The translations under genes and the position numbers were made by a program. A stretch of 64,000 nt of DNA from Ottowia thiooxydans DSM 14619. Lineage in GTDB: Bacteria > Pseudomonadota > Gammaproteobacteria > Burkholderiales > Burkholderiaceae_C. Below the pieces are notes generated by a model. The model was not told the origin of the DNA and ran no database searches. It saw nothing but the letters and a program-made list of their open reading frames with translations. Shown here piece by piece: positions 34,880 through 44,387 of this stretch (its first letter is position 1; every line of letters begins with the position of its first letter). The stretch spans positions 435,238-499,237 of the forward strand of contig NZ_AUGX01000001.1 in NCBI RefSeq assembly GCF_000422885.1. The letters are read 5' to 3'.

Positions 34880-35917
34880 ATGGCCTTTTCCCCTAAATCC
34901 CTCGGAAAACATCTTCTGCTCGCCGGTGTTCTCGCGGCGTCATCGCTCCCAGCTTTCGCTGGCAAAACCCTGGACACCATCAAATCCCGCGGCCAGCTTG
35001 TGGTGGGCGTGAGCAGCGGCGTGCCAGGCCTTTCCGCACCGGACAGCCAAGGACGCTGGACAGGGCTGGATGTGGATATTGGCCGCGCTGTGGCAGCAGC
35101 CGTTCTTGGCGATGGCGAGAAAACCAAATGGGTTCCCCTCACCGTACAGCAGCGTTTCACGGCCATTCAATCTGGCGAAGTGGATTTGCTCTCTCGCGGA
35201 ACCACCTTCACGCTCACCCGCGATGCATCCCTGGGCCTGGTCCAGACAGCCATCGTTTTGTACGACGGCCAAGGCTTCATGGTGCCTGCCAAGAGCAAGA
35301 TCACCAGCGCCAAACAACTCAAGGGCGCCACCGTTTGCTTGCAAGGCAGCAACACCACAGAGAAGAACCTCGCTGATTTCTCGCGGGCCAACAAACTCAA
35401 TCTGAAGCCTGTGGTGTTCGAAAAGCTGGATGCCTCGGCTGCAGCGTATTTTGGTGGTCGTTGCGATGTGTACACCTCTGACGTCTCCGGCCTGGCCTCT
35501 ATCCGTTCCAAAGAAGCCAAAAATCCCAAGGACCACGTGATCCTGCCCGATCTGATTTCCAAAGAGCCATTGGGCCCATTGGTACGCCGCGGAGATGATG
35601 AGTTCTTCACCATCGTCAAATGGGTGGTGTATGGCCTCATCGAGGCAGAAGAAAACGGCATCACCCAAGCCAACGTAGATCAACTCAAGGCCGACAGCAC
35701 TGACCCCGTGGTGATGCGCTTGCTGGGTAAAGGCGAAGACATGGGCAAGCTGCTCGGGCTTGACCGCGAATGGCTCGCCCGCGCCATCAAGACCACAGGC
35801 AACTATGGCGAAATCTTTGAGCGCAATCTGGGTGAGAAAACACCTGTTGGCTTGCCACGTGGCTTGAACCGGCAATGGAACAAGGGTGGCCTGATGTATG
35901 CGCCGCCAGTCCGCTGA
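34880..35917 (+). CDS. aapJ: General L-amino-acid ABC transporter, binding protein AapJ
   Basis: A 345-residue periplasmic binding protein of the AapJ/BztA type. Sec leader (LLLAGVLAASSLPAFAG) followed by KTLDTIKSRGQLVVGVSSGV. The ligand-domain blocks GLDVDIGRAVAAAV, RGTTFTLTRDASLGL and GATVCLQGSNTTEKNLADF are characteristic. Start at ATG 34880 with GGAG nearby; longer in-frame extension lacks a signal. It is the first of four genes with full aapJQMP order, importing a wide range of amino acids. Confidence 0.93.
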   Translation: MAFSPKSLGKHLLLAGVLAASSLPAFAGKTLDTIKSRGQLVVGVSSGVPGLSAPDSQGRWTGLDVDIGRAVAAAVLGDGEKTKWVPLTVQQRFTAIQSGEVDLLSRGTTFTLTRDASLGLVQTAIVLYDGQGFMVPAKSKITSAKQLKGATVCLQGSNTTEKNLADFSRANKLNLKPVVFEKLDASAAAYFGGRCDVYTSDVSGLASIRSKEAKNPKDHVILPDLISKEPLGPLVRRGDDEFFTIVKWVVYGLIEAEENGITQANVDQLKADSTDPVVMRLLGKGEDMGKLLGLDREWLARAIKTTGNYGEIFERNLGEKTPVGLPRGLNRQWNKGGLMYAPPVR

Positions 35918-35950
35918 TCGCACGCCTTTCTGCCTGCCGGACGCAGGCTG

Positions 35951-37147
35951 ATGACCATCCCCGCACGACCACCTCCGGTCGTCTCGCGCCGTGCTGCATG
36001 GAGCTGGCGCAGCCGTAGCCTGCGCCGCTGGGTCTATCAGGCCCTGGCCGTGGCTGCAGTGGTTGGCCTCGTGGCCTGGTTGTTTTCCAACACCTGGGCC
36101 AACATGCGTGCGCGCGGCATTCAGGGTGGTTTTGGTTTCCTGACCGACAGCGCAGGCTTCGAGATCAGTGAAAGCCTGTTTGATTTCTCCAGCAGCGATC
36201 CCTATTGGAAGGCTTTTCTCGTAGGCCTTGGCAACACCTTGCGTGTGGCCGTAGCGGGCTGCTTGCTCACCACTGTGGCTGGCGTGCTGATTGGTATTGG
36301 CCGCTTGTCCAGCAACGCACTGGTGCGTGGCCTTTGCCAAGCGTACGTAGAGCTGTTCCGCAATGTGCCGCTGCTGATTCAACTGCTCGTTTGGTATTTG
36401 ATCTTCGTGGAGATCTTGCCCCCTGCCCGCGAGCCGCTGAGTCTGGGTGGACTCATCTTCCTCAGCAAAGGCGGCCTGGCGCTGCCTGCTCCCGCAGCCT
36501 CTGCTGGTTGGGGTTGGGTTGCCGGTGGCCTGGCCGCAGGTGTGGCCATAGCCGCCACGTTAGGACTGCGCGCGCGCCGAAGATTCCAGGAGGCCGGTGG
36601 GCGCCCTCCCAGCCTGGTGCTTCAGCCACTGGCCATCGTCTTGTGTGCAGGCCTGCTGGGATGGCTGGTTGGCGGCATGCCCACTGCCTGGGAAGTACCC
36701 GAGCTAGGCGGCTTCTCCATCGAGGGCGGTGTGTCTCTCACCCCCGAATTCATGGCGGTTCTGCTGGGCCTCACGGCCTACACCACGGCCTTTACTGCAG
36801 AGGTGGTACGCGCAGGAATCTCCTCCGTGAGCCGCGGGCAATTGGAAGCAGGTGCCAGCATAGGTTTACCGCGCAGCCTTGTGCTGCGGCTGGTGGTGTT
36901 GCCACAAGCACTGCGCGTGATCATTCCGCCGCTCACCAACCAGTATCTCAACCTCACGAAGAATTCATCGCTCGCGGTGGCCATTGGTTACCCTGACCTT
37001 GTTTCGGTGGCCAACACCTCGCTCAACCAGACGGGGCGTGCGGTGGAGTGCATCACGCTCATCATGCTGGTGTATTTGGTGCTCTCCCTGCTCACTTCTG
37101 CACTGATGGGCTGGTTCAACCGCCGCGTAGCGATCAAGGAGCGATGA
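35951..37147 (+). CDS. aapQ: Amino-acid ABC transporter permease AapQ
   Basis: A 398-residue inner-membrane permease. A first hydrophobic helix near residues 30-48 is followed by the GLGNTLRVAVAGCLLTTVAG start of the BPD transmembrane domain. The large insertion typical of AapQ follows, then the EAA loop segment ISSVSRGQLEAGASIGLPRS and PQALRVIIPPLTNQYLNLTK. The longer-than-usual His/Glu permease size is a mark of the Aap family. Its stop overlaps the next start as ATGA, indicating coupled translation with AapM. Confidence 0.93.
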   Translation: MTIPARPPPVVSRRAAWSWRSRSLRRWVYQALAVAAVVGLVAWLFSNTWANMRARGIQGGFGFLTDSAGFEISESLFDFSSSDPYWKAFLVGLGNTLRVAVAGCLLTTVAGVLIGIGRLSSNALVRGLCQAYVELFRNVPLLIQLLVWYLIFVEILPPAREPLSLGGLIFLSKGGLALPAPAASAGWGWVAGGLAAGVAIAATLGLRARRRFQEAGGRPPSLVLQPLAIVLCAGLLGWLVGGMPTAWEVPELGGFSIEGGVSLTPEFMAVLLGLTAYTTAFTAEVVRAGISSVSRGQLEAGASIGLPRSLVLRLVVLPQALRVIIPPLTNQYLNLTKNSSLAVAIGYPDLVSVANTSLNQTGRAVECITLIMLVYLVLSLLTSALMGWFNRRVAIKER

Positions 37148-38250
37148 GTATGAGCGCTCCAAAAGCTTTCATCGCAGCGCGGCCGGCGCCCCGACGCAGC
37201 GCAGGAATCTTGCACAGGCTGCGCACCAATTTTGGCGCCAGCCCAGCGAGCTTGCTGGCCACTTGTCTGCTGGCTGTACTCGGTATCTGGGCACTCTGGC
37301 ACGCAGCCGAATGGGCTGTGCTGAATGCAGTTTTTGCACCTGACGAGCAGGCTTGCGAAGCCGCCCGCGGACAAGGCGCCTGCTGGGGAGTCATTACCGA
37401 AAAGTACCGCGTCATCCTGTTTGGCCACTACCCTTATGCCGAGCATTGGCGTGCAGCGCTGGCCTCCGTGCTGCTTCTGGCGCTGGTGGTGGCCAGCGGA
37501 GTACGCCAACTCTGGCGCAAATGGCTGCTGCCGGCATGGATCGTAGGCTTGGCAGGTTTCATGGCGCTCATGGGCGGAGGTGTGGCGGGGCTTTCACGCG
37601 TCGACACCTCGCAGTGGGGTGGTTTACCGCTCACGCTGTTGCTCACAACCGTTTCGCTTGCGCTGGCATTCCCACTAGCGGTGGCCGTGGCGCTCGGCAG
37701 GCGCTCGGCCCTGCCAGCGGTGCGCGCGGTTTGCACCGTTTATGTGGAGCTGGTCCGCGGCGTGCCTCTGATTTCTGTCTTGTTCATGGCCAGCTTCATG
37801 TTCCCGCTGCTCCTGCCCACCGGATACAACCCCGATGTACTCATCCGCGTGGTCATAGGCATCACGCTGTTTGCTGCGGCCTATATGGCAGAGGTGGTAC
37901 GCGGGGGCTTGCAAGCCGTGTCCGCAGGGCAGCAGGAGGCCGCGGCCTCCCTGGGATTAGGATTTTGGCGAACACAGGGCTTGGTGGTGCTGCCTCAGGC
38001 GCTCACCACGGTGCTGCCGGGCTTGATGAACAATTTCATTGCGCTGCTGAAGGACACTTCGCTCGTGACCATCGTGAGCCTTTACGAGTTGACTGGCGCC
38101 CTCGGTCTTGCGCTCTCTGGAGATCCCGTATGGCGGCCCTACAAAATTGAAGGCTACCTGTTCATCACGATGATTTATTTCACGCTCTGCTTTTGCATGT
38201 CGCTCTATGCCAGGCGCCTGGAAGCACGGCTGCATCGCCACACCACATGA
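37144..38250 (+). CDS. aapM: Amino-acid ABC transporter permease AapM
   Basis: A 368-residue inner-membrane permease pairing with AapQ. N-terminal helices are followed by the permease core (LTLLLTTVSLALAFPLAVAV), VYVELVRGVPLISVLFMASF, the EAA loop GLQAVSAGQQEAAASLGLGF and PQALTTVLPGLMNNFIALLK, which contacts the ATPase. The start overlaps the AapQ stop, and its own stop overlaps the AapP start, so all three are translationally coupled. Confidence 0.93.
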   Translation: MSMSAPKAFIAARPAPRRSAGILHRLRTNFGASPASLLATCLLAVLGIWALWHAAEWAVLNAVFAPDEQACEAARGQGACWGVITEKYRVILFGHYPYAEHWRAALASVLLLALVVASGVRQLWRKWLLPAWIVGLAGFMALMGGGVAGLSRVDTSQWGGLPLTLLLTTVSLALAFPLAVAVALGRRSALPAVRAVCTVYVELVRGVPLISVLFMASFMFPLLLPTGYNPDVLIRVVIGITLFAAAYMAEVVRGGLQAVSAGQQEAAASLGLGFWRTQGLVVLPQALTTVLPGLMNNFIALLKDTSLVTIVSLYELTGALGLALSGDPVWRPYKIEGYLFITMIYFTLCFCMSLYARRLEARLHRHTT

Positions 38251-39011
38251 CTGCTCAGCCCATCAACCCCGACGCGCCCTTGATCCGCTTCGAGCAAGTG
38301 AACAAGTGGTATGGAGATGGCCTGCACGTGCTGCGCGACATCGATCTTTCCGTGCAGGCCGGCGAGCGCCTCGTCATCTGCGGCCCCTCAGGTTCAGGAA
38401 AATCTACGCTCTTGCGTTGCGTAAACGCGCTTGAGGACTACCAGGAAGGCGAGCTCACCGTCGCCGGCCATGTACTGGGAGATGATCTCAAGGAAGTGCA
38501 GGCAGTGCGCCGCCAGGTGGGCATGGTGTTCCAGCAGTTCAATCTGTTCCCGCACCTTACTGTGCTGGAAAACCTGACGCTCGCACCCGTCTGGGTCAAT
38601 CAAGTCACTCCGGCTGAAGCGCGCGCGCAAGCCATGGCTCAGTTGGAGCGCGTACGTATTGCCGGGCAAGCCAGCAAGTACCCCTTGCAGTTGTCCGGCG
38701 GTCAGCAGCAGCGTGTGGCGATCGCCCGTGCGCTTTGCCTTAAACCGCGCATCATGTTGTTTGATGAGCCCACTTCCGCACTTGATCCTGAAATGGTCAA
38801 GGAAGTGCTGGATGTCATGGTGGATCTAGCGGGCCAGGGTATGACGCTGCTGTGCGTGACGCACGAGATGAATTTTGCGCGCGCCGTGGCTGATCGCATC
38901 GTATTCATGGACGAAGGCCAGATCATGGAAGAGGCCCCGCCAGAGCAGTTCTTTTCAGCGCCACAAACCGATCGTGGCCGGGACTTTCTTTCCAAGCTAC
39001 TGGAGCGCTAA
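38247..39011 (+). CDS. aapP: Amino-acid ABC transporter ATPase AapP
   Basis: A 254-residue polar-amino-acid ABC ATPase. Walker A CGPSGSGKSTLLRCVNALE, Q-loop VGMVFQQFNLFPHLTVLEN, signature LSGGQQQRVAIARAL, Walker B IMLFDEPTSALDPEMV and switch histidine CVTHEMNFAR are all intact. The ATG overlaps the AapM stop. Last gene of the operon; the convergent DUF2726-like gene ends 15 bases away. Confidence 0.95.
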   Translation: MTAQPINPDAPLIRFEQVNKWYGDGLHVLRDIDLSVQAGERLVICGPSGSGKSTLLRCVNALEDYQEGELTVAGHVLGDDLKEVQAVRRQVGMVFQQFNLFPHLTVLENLTLAPVWVNQVTPAEARAQAMAQLERVRIAGQASKYPLQLSGGQQQRVAIARALCLKPRIMLFDEPTSALDPEMVKEVLDVMVDLAGQGMTLLCVTHEMNFARAVADRIVFMDEGQIMEEAPPEQFFSAPQTDRGRDFLSKLLER

Positions 39012-39025
39012 GGCCCCGGTATTCT

Positions 39026-39775
39026 TCAGCGTAAACCGGCTTCGCGGCTATCCATGGGAGTCAAGAAGGAGTTGGATTGCCAGCCCCCGCGCATGCCGCG
39101 ATCTTGCGAGACTGCATCAAGAGCAGAAAGCTCCGTAGGCAATGGACCGAAGTCACTATGCTCCCGGTTTTGGCGCTGGCGGTTGAGCGCGGAACGCAGG
39201 CTGGCCTGAGCCGTCATGATGGCCTGGTCTTCATATTCTTCCTGGTTTACCAAAAAATCCGATGGGCCTTCGCCAGCCAGGAATTCGGTGCGCATTAAAG
39301 CCGGGTCAGGAAGGTTGTCTGATTTGACCACCCAATAGGGCAGCGCAAATTGGCCAAGCATTGAGCGCTTGATCCTATAGGCCCTGCGTTGCGTCTCGGC
39401 CTGCGTTGGAACATCTACACAACCGACTACGTTGCCGTCAGTCTTGCAAATGGTGAAAGTGCAATATACGGCACCCAGAAGCTCGTGCAGGGCTTCCGCC
39501 TGCGCGCGGTCATTGGGCATTGCAAAGCGTGTGAGTGGCAGCTTCACCATGATCCGATGATCAGGGAAGGTGTGCATCAACCAGCGCCAGACTCTGAGTT
39601 CTTCGCTATTGACCAAGGCCCTGGGTACCAGTGGCCAATGGTGCGGTATACGACGCTGGCGCCTGGCGAGCCGTTTCGCCCAAGCGCGATACCCCCACGC
39701 GCCGGCGGCCAGAAGCAGCAGAGCCGCAACAAGCCCCAGAAGCAATAAAAAGGCCGACGAAAGGGTGGAAAACAT
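39026..39775 (-). CDS. DUF2726-like membrane-anchored protein
   Basis: A 249-residue protein with one N-terminal membrane helix (about residues 7-28) and a basic stop-transfer (KRLARRQRR). The soluble domain reads LVNSEELRVWRWLMHTFPDH, VKLPLTRF, and CTFTICKTDGNVVGCVDVP, a pattern seen in DUF2726 proteins that resemble a restriction-endonuclease-like fold. The C-terminal 60 residues are low-complexity. It is convergent with the aap operon. Biological role unknown. Confidence 0.65.
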   Translation of the reverse strand: MFSTLSSAFLLLLGLVAALLLLAAGAWGYRAWAKRLARRQRRIPHHWPLVPRALVNSEELRVWRWLMHTFPDHRIMVKLPLTRFAMPNDRAQAEALHELLGAVYCTFTICKTDGNVVGCVDVPTQAETQRRAYRIKRSMLGQFALPYWVVKSDNLPDPALMRTEFLAGEGPSDFLVNQEEYEDQAIMTAQASLRSALNRQRQNREHSDFGPLPTELSALDAVSQDRGMRGGWQSNSFLTPMDSREAGLR

Positions 39776-40020
39776 GAGCTAGCCAAGACGAAAGATTACG
39801 TGTTTCTAATTGTGTACAAATCCACGCGGATTTGTCACTTTCGCGTCAGCACGTATTCGCTCATGCGTGATATTTTTGGGGTTTCTTGCGCGCTTCTTGA
39901 GACCTTCCGTTCTCAACATCGCGCAATTTCCTTCCCAGGGCTCTAGATCAACAGCATTTATAAGGGTTTAACCTAGGCACTGACCTAGCCACTAAGCTCG
40001 CCTCTGATCCAGCCCTTGCT

Positions 40021-43000
40021 CTAGCCCTTGACCTGGCCCCAAACCTTTTCCAGCCGCTTCACGCTCACAGGTTGTGGAGTGCGTAACTCTTGCGCAAAAA
40101 AGCTCACGCGCAACTCCTCCAGCAACCAGCGCAGTTCTTGCAAGCGAGCATCCTGCACGCCCTTGCGATCAGCCACCAGGCGCCAAAACCGCTGCTCCTG
40201 AGCGCGCGCTTCTGTCATGCGCTGCACATCCCGGGCCGGATCAGCGCGGAGCTTCTCCATACGCAGCACAATCGCTTTCAGATAGCGCGGTAAGTGCTGC
40301 AAGGCGGCCCAAGGCGTTTCTTGCAGGAAGCGTTTGCCCATGAGACGCTGCAGTTGCACTTGAGCGTCTGCCACAGCGTCTGGAGCGCTCTTGGTGTCTT
40401 TGAGCTTGCGAACGGCCGTGGCGTATTCGGACAAGATCACTCCAGCCAAGCGTGCCACCTCGTTGGTGATCAGGGTCAACCGCCCTCTGCCTTCTTCAAC
40501 ACGGCGGCCAAAGCTTCCGGCGTCTTGCGGCAGGGGTTCTTGCAGGAAAGCTCGGTCCAGGGCCACATCGATGATCTGCTGACGCAGCTCTTCCGGTGTT
40601 CCAAGGCTCATGAACGCAACGCCCATCTTCTGCAGATCAGGAACGTTCTTTTCCAAGTACCTCAAGGCATCCTTGATCTGCAGCGCAATAAGCCGGCGCA
40701 AACCGCTTCTATGCTTGGCGGCGGCCACATCGGGCTCATCAAACACTTCTATGGTGACCGCGTCGCCACCATCCACCAGCGCAGGAAACCCGATCAAGAC
40801 CTGCCCTTTTCGGCGAATCTCCATCAGCTCCGGCAATTCGCCGAATGTCCAGGTCGTATAGCGTTGGGCTGGGGCCAATTCATCGCTTGGGCGCGCCCCT
40901 TGCGCTCCTGCCGATCGCGCGGTAGACGACTCAGCGGTAGCGGCACCTGGCGACCCTGCACGTGCCTTGGCACTTGAAGCGGGGCTTGCGCCATCCGAGG
41001 CGGATGAGGCCTGCGCCGCAGGCGTGTTCACCTTCAAAGCCGCCAATGCTTGAAACGCTCCCCTCGCCTGATGCCCCAGCTCTGCCTTGAGAGCGGCCAG
41101 ATTGCGGCCCGTGGCTAATTGACGGCCATGTTCGTCGACCACAACGAAGTTCATGAACAAATGCAGGGGAAGCATGTCCTGCTTGAAATCGGTGCGTGTC
41201 ACCTGAAGGCTGGTGGCATCACGTACGAGCTTAAGCAGCGAATCAATCAGGCTTCCATGGCCGAACGCCTCAGGCGCCCCCAGTTGCTCATTCAGGCGCG
41301 CGGCGCTTTCGGGAAGCGGCACAAATCGGCTGCGCGGCTTTTGCGGAAGGCTTTTCAAAAGCGCCTGTATCTTGTCTTTCAACATGCCGGGCACCAACCA
41401 TTCCGCCCGCTCCTCATTGACCTGATTGAGCACAAAAAGCGGCACGGTCACCGTAAGGCCATCTTTGGGATCACCCGGTTCATGCAAGTACGTGGCGGCG
41501 CAATCTACGCCACCAAGGCGCACCACCCGGGGGAACGCGCTGGTGGTGATGCCAGCCGCATCGTGCCGCATCAGCTCTTCGCGCGTTAGCCGCAGGAGGT
41601 CAGGCTGTGCTTTACTGGCTTCGTTCCACCAAGCCTCGAAGTCTCGGCCGTTGCAAATGGTTTTTGGGATCTGCTGGTCGTAATAGGCGTAGATGAGCTC
41701 ATCATCCACCAACACATCTTGCCGGCGGCTCTTGTGCTCCAGCTCCTCCACCTTGGCAATGGTTTTCTGGTTGGCGGGCAAAAATGGCAGGCGACGCGCC
41801 CATTCATCAGGCCATTCACCGGCAACCAATGCCTCCCGGATGAAGATCTCCCGCGCACCATGCGGGTCCACCTTGCCAAAACTCACGCGCTTGCCGGTGT
41901 ACACAGGCAGGCCATACAAAGTGGCTCGCTCCAGTGCAATCACGTCCAGGGCTTTTTTCTCCCAGTGTGGCGCCAGCAGTTGCTTTTTCAGCAGGTGCTC
42001 ACCTACTTCCTCCAGCCATTGCGGTTCAATATTGGCAATGCTGCGGCCAAAGAGGCGCGTGGTTTCCACCAGCTCCGCGCAGGCAATCCAGCGGCCCGGC
42101 TTTTTGCTCAGATGAGATCCGGGGTGCCTGTAGAACTTGATCCCGCGCGCACCCAGATATTCACCAGAACTACCACCGGCGTCTTCTTCCAGCTTGCAAC
42201 CTATGTTGCCCAGTAATCCGGCAAGCAAAGACTTGTGCAGCGCTTCATAGCCTGCGGCCTGCGTGTTCACCTTCCATTTGTGCTCCGCCACCACGGTATG
42301 CAACTGGGTGTGAATATCGCGCCATTCGCGCACGCGGCGTACGCTGATGAAGTTCTGGCGCAGCAGGCTTTCGTATTGGCGGTTGCTTAATTTGTGGGAT
42401 GAGGGGTCTACCCATCGCCCCGCCGCTCCTTCCGGAGCAGGGCGCGCCGCGGCCTTGGAACCCCCAGTTTTGGAGCCAGTTGCCGCGTTTTGAGCTGAAG
42501 TCTGGAGCGCCTGACGTGCAGCTTGCATCGCCATCGCAGCTCGTTGCGCCACCGGAAGGACCGCGATGTTCGCGGGCACTTTAGGCGCCTTGCCTTCTTG
42601 CGCGGCCATTTCGCGGCGCGAGCCGGCAGCATGCCCGCCGCGAGCGTCTTGCAGCCATTTCCATAGTCTTAAATAGCCGCTGAACTCGCTTTTTTCGTCG
42701 TCAAACTTGGCATGCGCCTGATCGGCCTGAGCCTGGGCTTCCATCGGGCGATCGCGCACGTCCTGCACGCTCAAGGCTGCAGCGATCACCATCACCTCAT
42801 CCAGGGCGCCACGCTCTCTACCCTCGATGATGATCCGGCCGATGCGGGGATCGAGCGGCAGGCGTGCCAACTCGCTACCCAAGCGAGTTAACTCGCCCAT
42901 TTCATCCACTGCCCCCAGCTCACCCAAAAGTTGGTAGCCATCGGCAATGGCGCGCCCGGAAGGCGCCTCCAGGAACGGGAAATCCTCCACCCGGCCACCG

Positions 43001-44217
43001 TCGCCCAGCAGGCGCAGGCTTTTCATGCGCAAGATCACGCCCGCAAGCGAGCTGCGCAAGATCTCAGGATCTGTGAAGCGCGGGCGCCCGGAAAAATCCT
43101 TCTCGTCGTATAGGCGTATGCAAATGCCATCGGCCACACGTCCACAACGGCCGGCGCGCTGATTAGCGGCAGCCTGGCTCACGGGTTCGACCAACAATTG
43201 CTCAACCTTGCTTCGGTAGCTGTAGCGCTTGACCCGGGCCGTACCCGTATCCACCACGTACCGGATACCTGGAACCGTGAGTGATGTCTCCGCCACGTTG
43301 GTGGCCAACACGATGCGCGGGCCGCCATGCGTATCGAACACGCGGTCTTGCTCAGCCTGTGACAGACGCGCAAACAGAGGCAGCACTTCAGCGTTGCGCG
43401 TGCCGGCGTGGTGCGATAGATGCTTGCGCAAGTGATCCGCCGCTTCGCGGATTTCACGCTCTCCCGGCAGAAACACCAGGATATCGCCCACGGGCCGGCC
43501 AGTCCACAGCTCATCCACAGCATCGGCTATGGCGCTATTCAGATCGTATTCGCGGCTTTCTTCGTAGGGCCGGTAGCGCTGCTCTACCGGGAAGGTCCTT
43601 CCAGACACCATGAGCACAGGCGCCGGGCCATTTTTGCTTTCAAAGTGCCTGGCGAACCGATCAGCATCAATGGTGGCCGAAGTCACCACTATTCGCAAAT
43701 CTGGCCGCCTGGGCAAAATTTGCCTCAGATAGCCCAGCAGAAAATCGATGTTCAGGCTTCGTTCATGCGCCTCATCAATGATCAGGGTGTCGTAGGCTTT
43801 AAGCAGCGGATCCGTTTGCGTCTCCGCCAGCAAAATGCCGTCGGTCATCAGTTTGATCGACGCATTCTGGGACAAACGGTCCTGAAAACGCACCTTGTAG
43901 CCAACCACCTCGCCCAGCGGGGTGTTCAGCTCTTCGGCGATACGCTTGGCCACACTGCTGGCCGCAATCCGGCGTGGTTGCGTGTGTCCGATCAGCCTGC
44001 CCCGCTCTCCCGGCTTGGCGTTCATGCGGCCCCGGCCCATGGCTAGCGCCATCTTGGGGAGCTGCGTGGTTTTGCCCGAGCCCGTTTCGCCACAAACGAT
44101 AATGACCTGGTGCCGTGCCAAGGCTTCCTCTATCTCGGCGCGGCGCTCGGATACGGGCAGGTTTGGTGGAAATTCGATCTTCAAGGGCGAGTTCAATGGC
44201 GGGGTTGGCTCAATCAT
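40021..44217 (-). CDS. hrpA: ATP-dependent RNA helicase HrpA
   Basis: A 1398-residue DEAH-box helicase that in other bacteria resolves stalled ribosomes and processes mRNA. Walker A GETGSGKTT (43-51), DEAH at 148-151 (IIDEAHERS), SATIDADRFARHF, the FLPGEREI segment, ETSLTVPGIRYVVDTGTAR and motif VI NQRAGRCGRVADG are present, followed by HA2, OB and the long HrpA C-terminal domain. Two alanine/serine-rich low-complexity stretches (about 570-610 and 1080-1130) interrupt it. The start at 44217 is chosen because the conserved N-terminus follows; an upstream in-frame ATG adds 37 unlikely residues. Confidence 0.95.
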   Translation of the reverse strand: MIEPTPPLNSPLKIEFPPNLPVSERRAEIEEALARHQVIIVCGETGSGKTTQLPKMALAMGRGRMNAKPGERGRLIGHTQPRRIAASSVAKRIAEELNTPLGEVVGYKVRFQDRLSQNASIKLMTDGILLAETQTDPLLKAYDTLIIDEAHERSLNIDFLLGYLRQILPRRPDLRIVVTSATIDADRFARHFESKNGPAPVLMVSGRTFPVEQRYRPYEESREYDLNSAIADAVDELWTGRPVGDILVFLPGEREIREAADHLRKHLSHHAGTRNAEVLPLFARLSQAEQDRVFDTHGGPRIVLATNVAETSLTVPGIRYVVDTGTARVKRYSYRSKVEQLLVEPVSQAAANQRAGRCGRVADGICIRLYDEKDFSGRPRFTDPEILRSSLAGVILRMKSLRLLGDGGRVEDFPFLEAPSGRAIADGYQLLGELGAVDEMGELTRLGSELARLPLDPRIGRIIIEGRERGALDEVMVIAAALSVQDVRDRPMEAQAQADQAHAKFDDEKSEFSGYLRLWKWLQDARGGHAAGSRREMAAQEGKAPKVPANIAVLPVAQRAAMAMQAARQALQTSAQNAATGSKTGGSKAAARPAPEGAAGRWVDPSSHKLSNRQYESLLRQNFISVRRVREWRDIHTQLHTVVAEHKWKVNTQAAGYEALHKSLLAGLLGNIGCKLEEDAGGSSGEYLGARGIKFYRHPGSHLSKKPGRWIACAELVETTRLFGRSIANIEPQWLEEVGEHLLKKQLLAPHWEKKALDVIALERATLYGLPVYTGKRVSFGKVDPHGAREIFIREALVAGEWPDEWARRLPFLPANQKTIAKVEELEHKSRRQDVLVDDELIYAYYDQQIPKTICNGRDFEAWWNEASKAQPDLLRLTREELMRHDAAGITTSAFPRVVRLGGVDCAATYLHEPGDPKDGLTVTVPLFVLNQVNEERAEWLVPGMLKDKIQALLKSLPQKPRSRFVPLPESAARLNEQLGAPEAFGHGSLIDSLLKLVRDATSLQVTRTDFKQDMLPLHLFMNFVVVDEHGRQLATGRNLAALKAELGHQARGAFQALAALKVNTPAAQASSASDGASPASSAKARAGSPGAATAESSTARSAGAQGARPSDELAPAQRYTTWTFGELPELMEIRRKGQVLIGFPALVDGGDAVTIEVFDEPDVAAAKHRSGLRRLIALQIKDALRYLEKNVPDLQKMGVAFMSLGTPEELRQQIIDVALDRAFLQEPLPQDAGSFGRRVEEGRGRLTLITNEVARLAGVILSEYATAVRKLKDTKSAPDAVADAQVQLQRLMGKRFLQETPWAALQHLPRYLKAIVLRMEKLRADPARDVQRMTEARAQEQRFWRLVADRKGVQDARLQELRWLLEELRVSFFAQELRTPQPVSVKRLEKVWGQVKG

Positions 44218-44387
44218 CGGGTTGGGGATTATCCCAGCGACGGGGGCTTGCCGCTTATCGGCTGCCCCCAAGGGCCTGCAGGCAACTGTAGGCGCCCTCT
44301 CTTTCTCAGCAGATAGAGTGAGCACCACGTGCGGGAATCAAGCATATGGGGTTGTATTTCGATCTGACAAGAATGCGCTGCGCGCCA

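Noticed and set aside
34940-36382. A 480-codon open frame on the minus strand, antisense to aapJ/aapQ
   Set aside because: It lies entirely opposite a complete, motif-supported transporter operon and has no domain pattern; long antisense frames are expected in GC-rich DNA.
37353-38150. A 265-codon frame overlapping aapM in another frame
   Set aside because: Its composition is that of an out-of-frame shadow; aapM is clearly coding and coupled to its neighbours.
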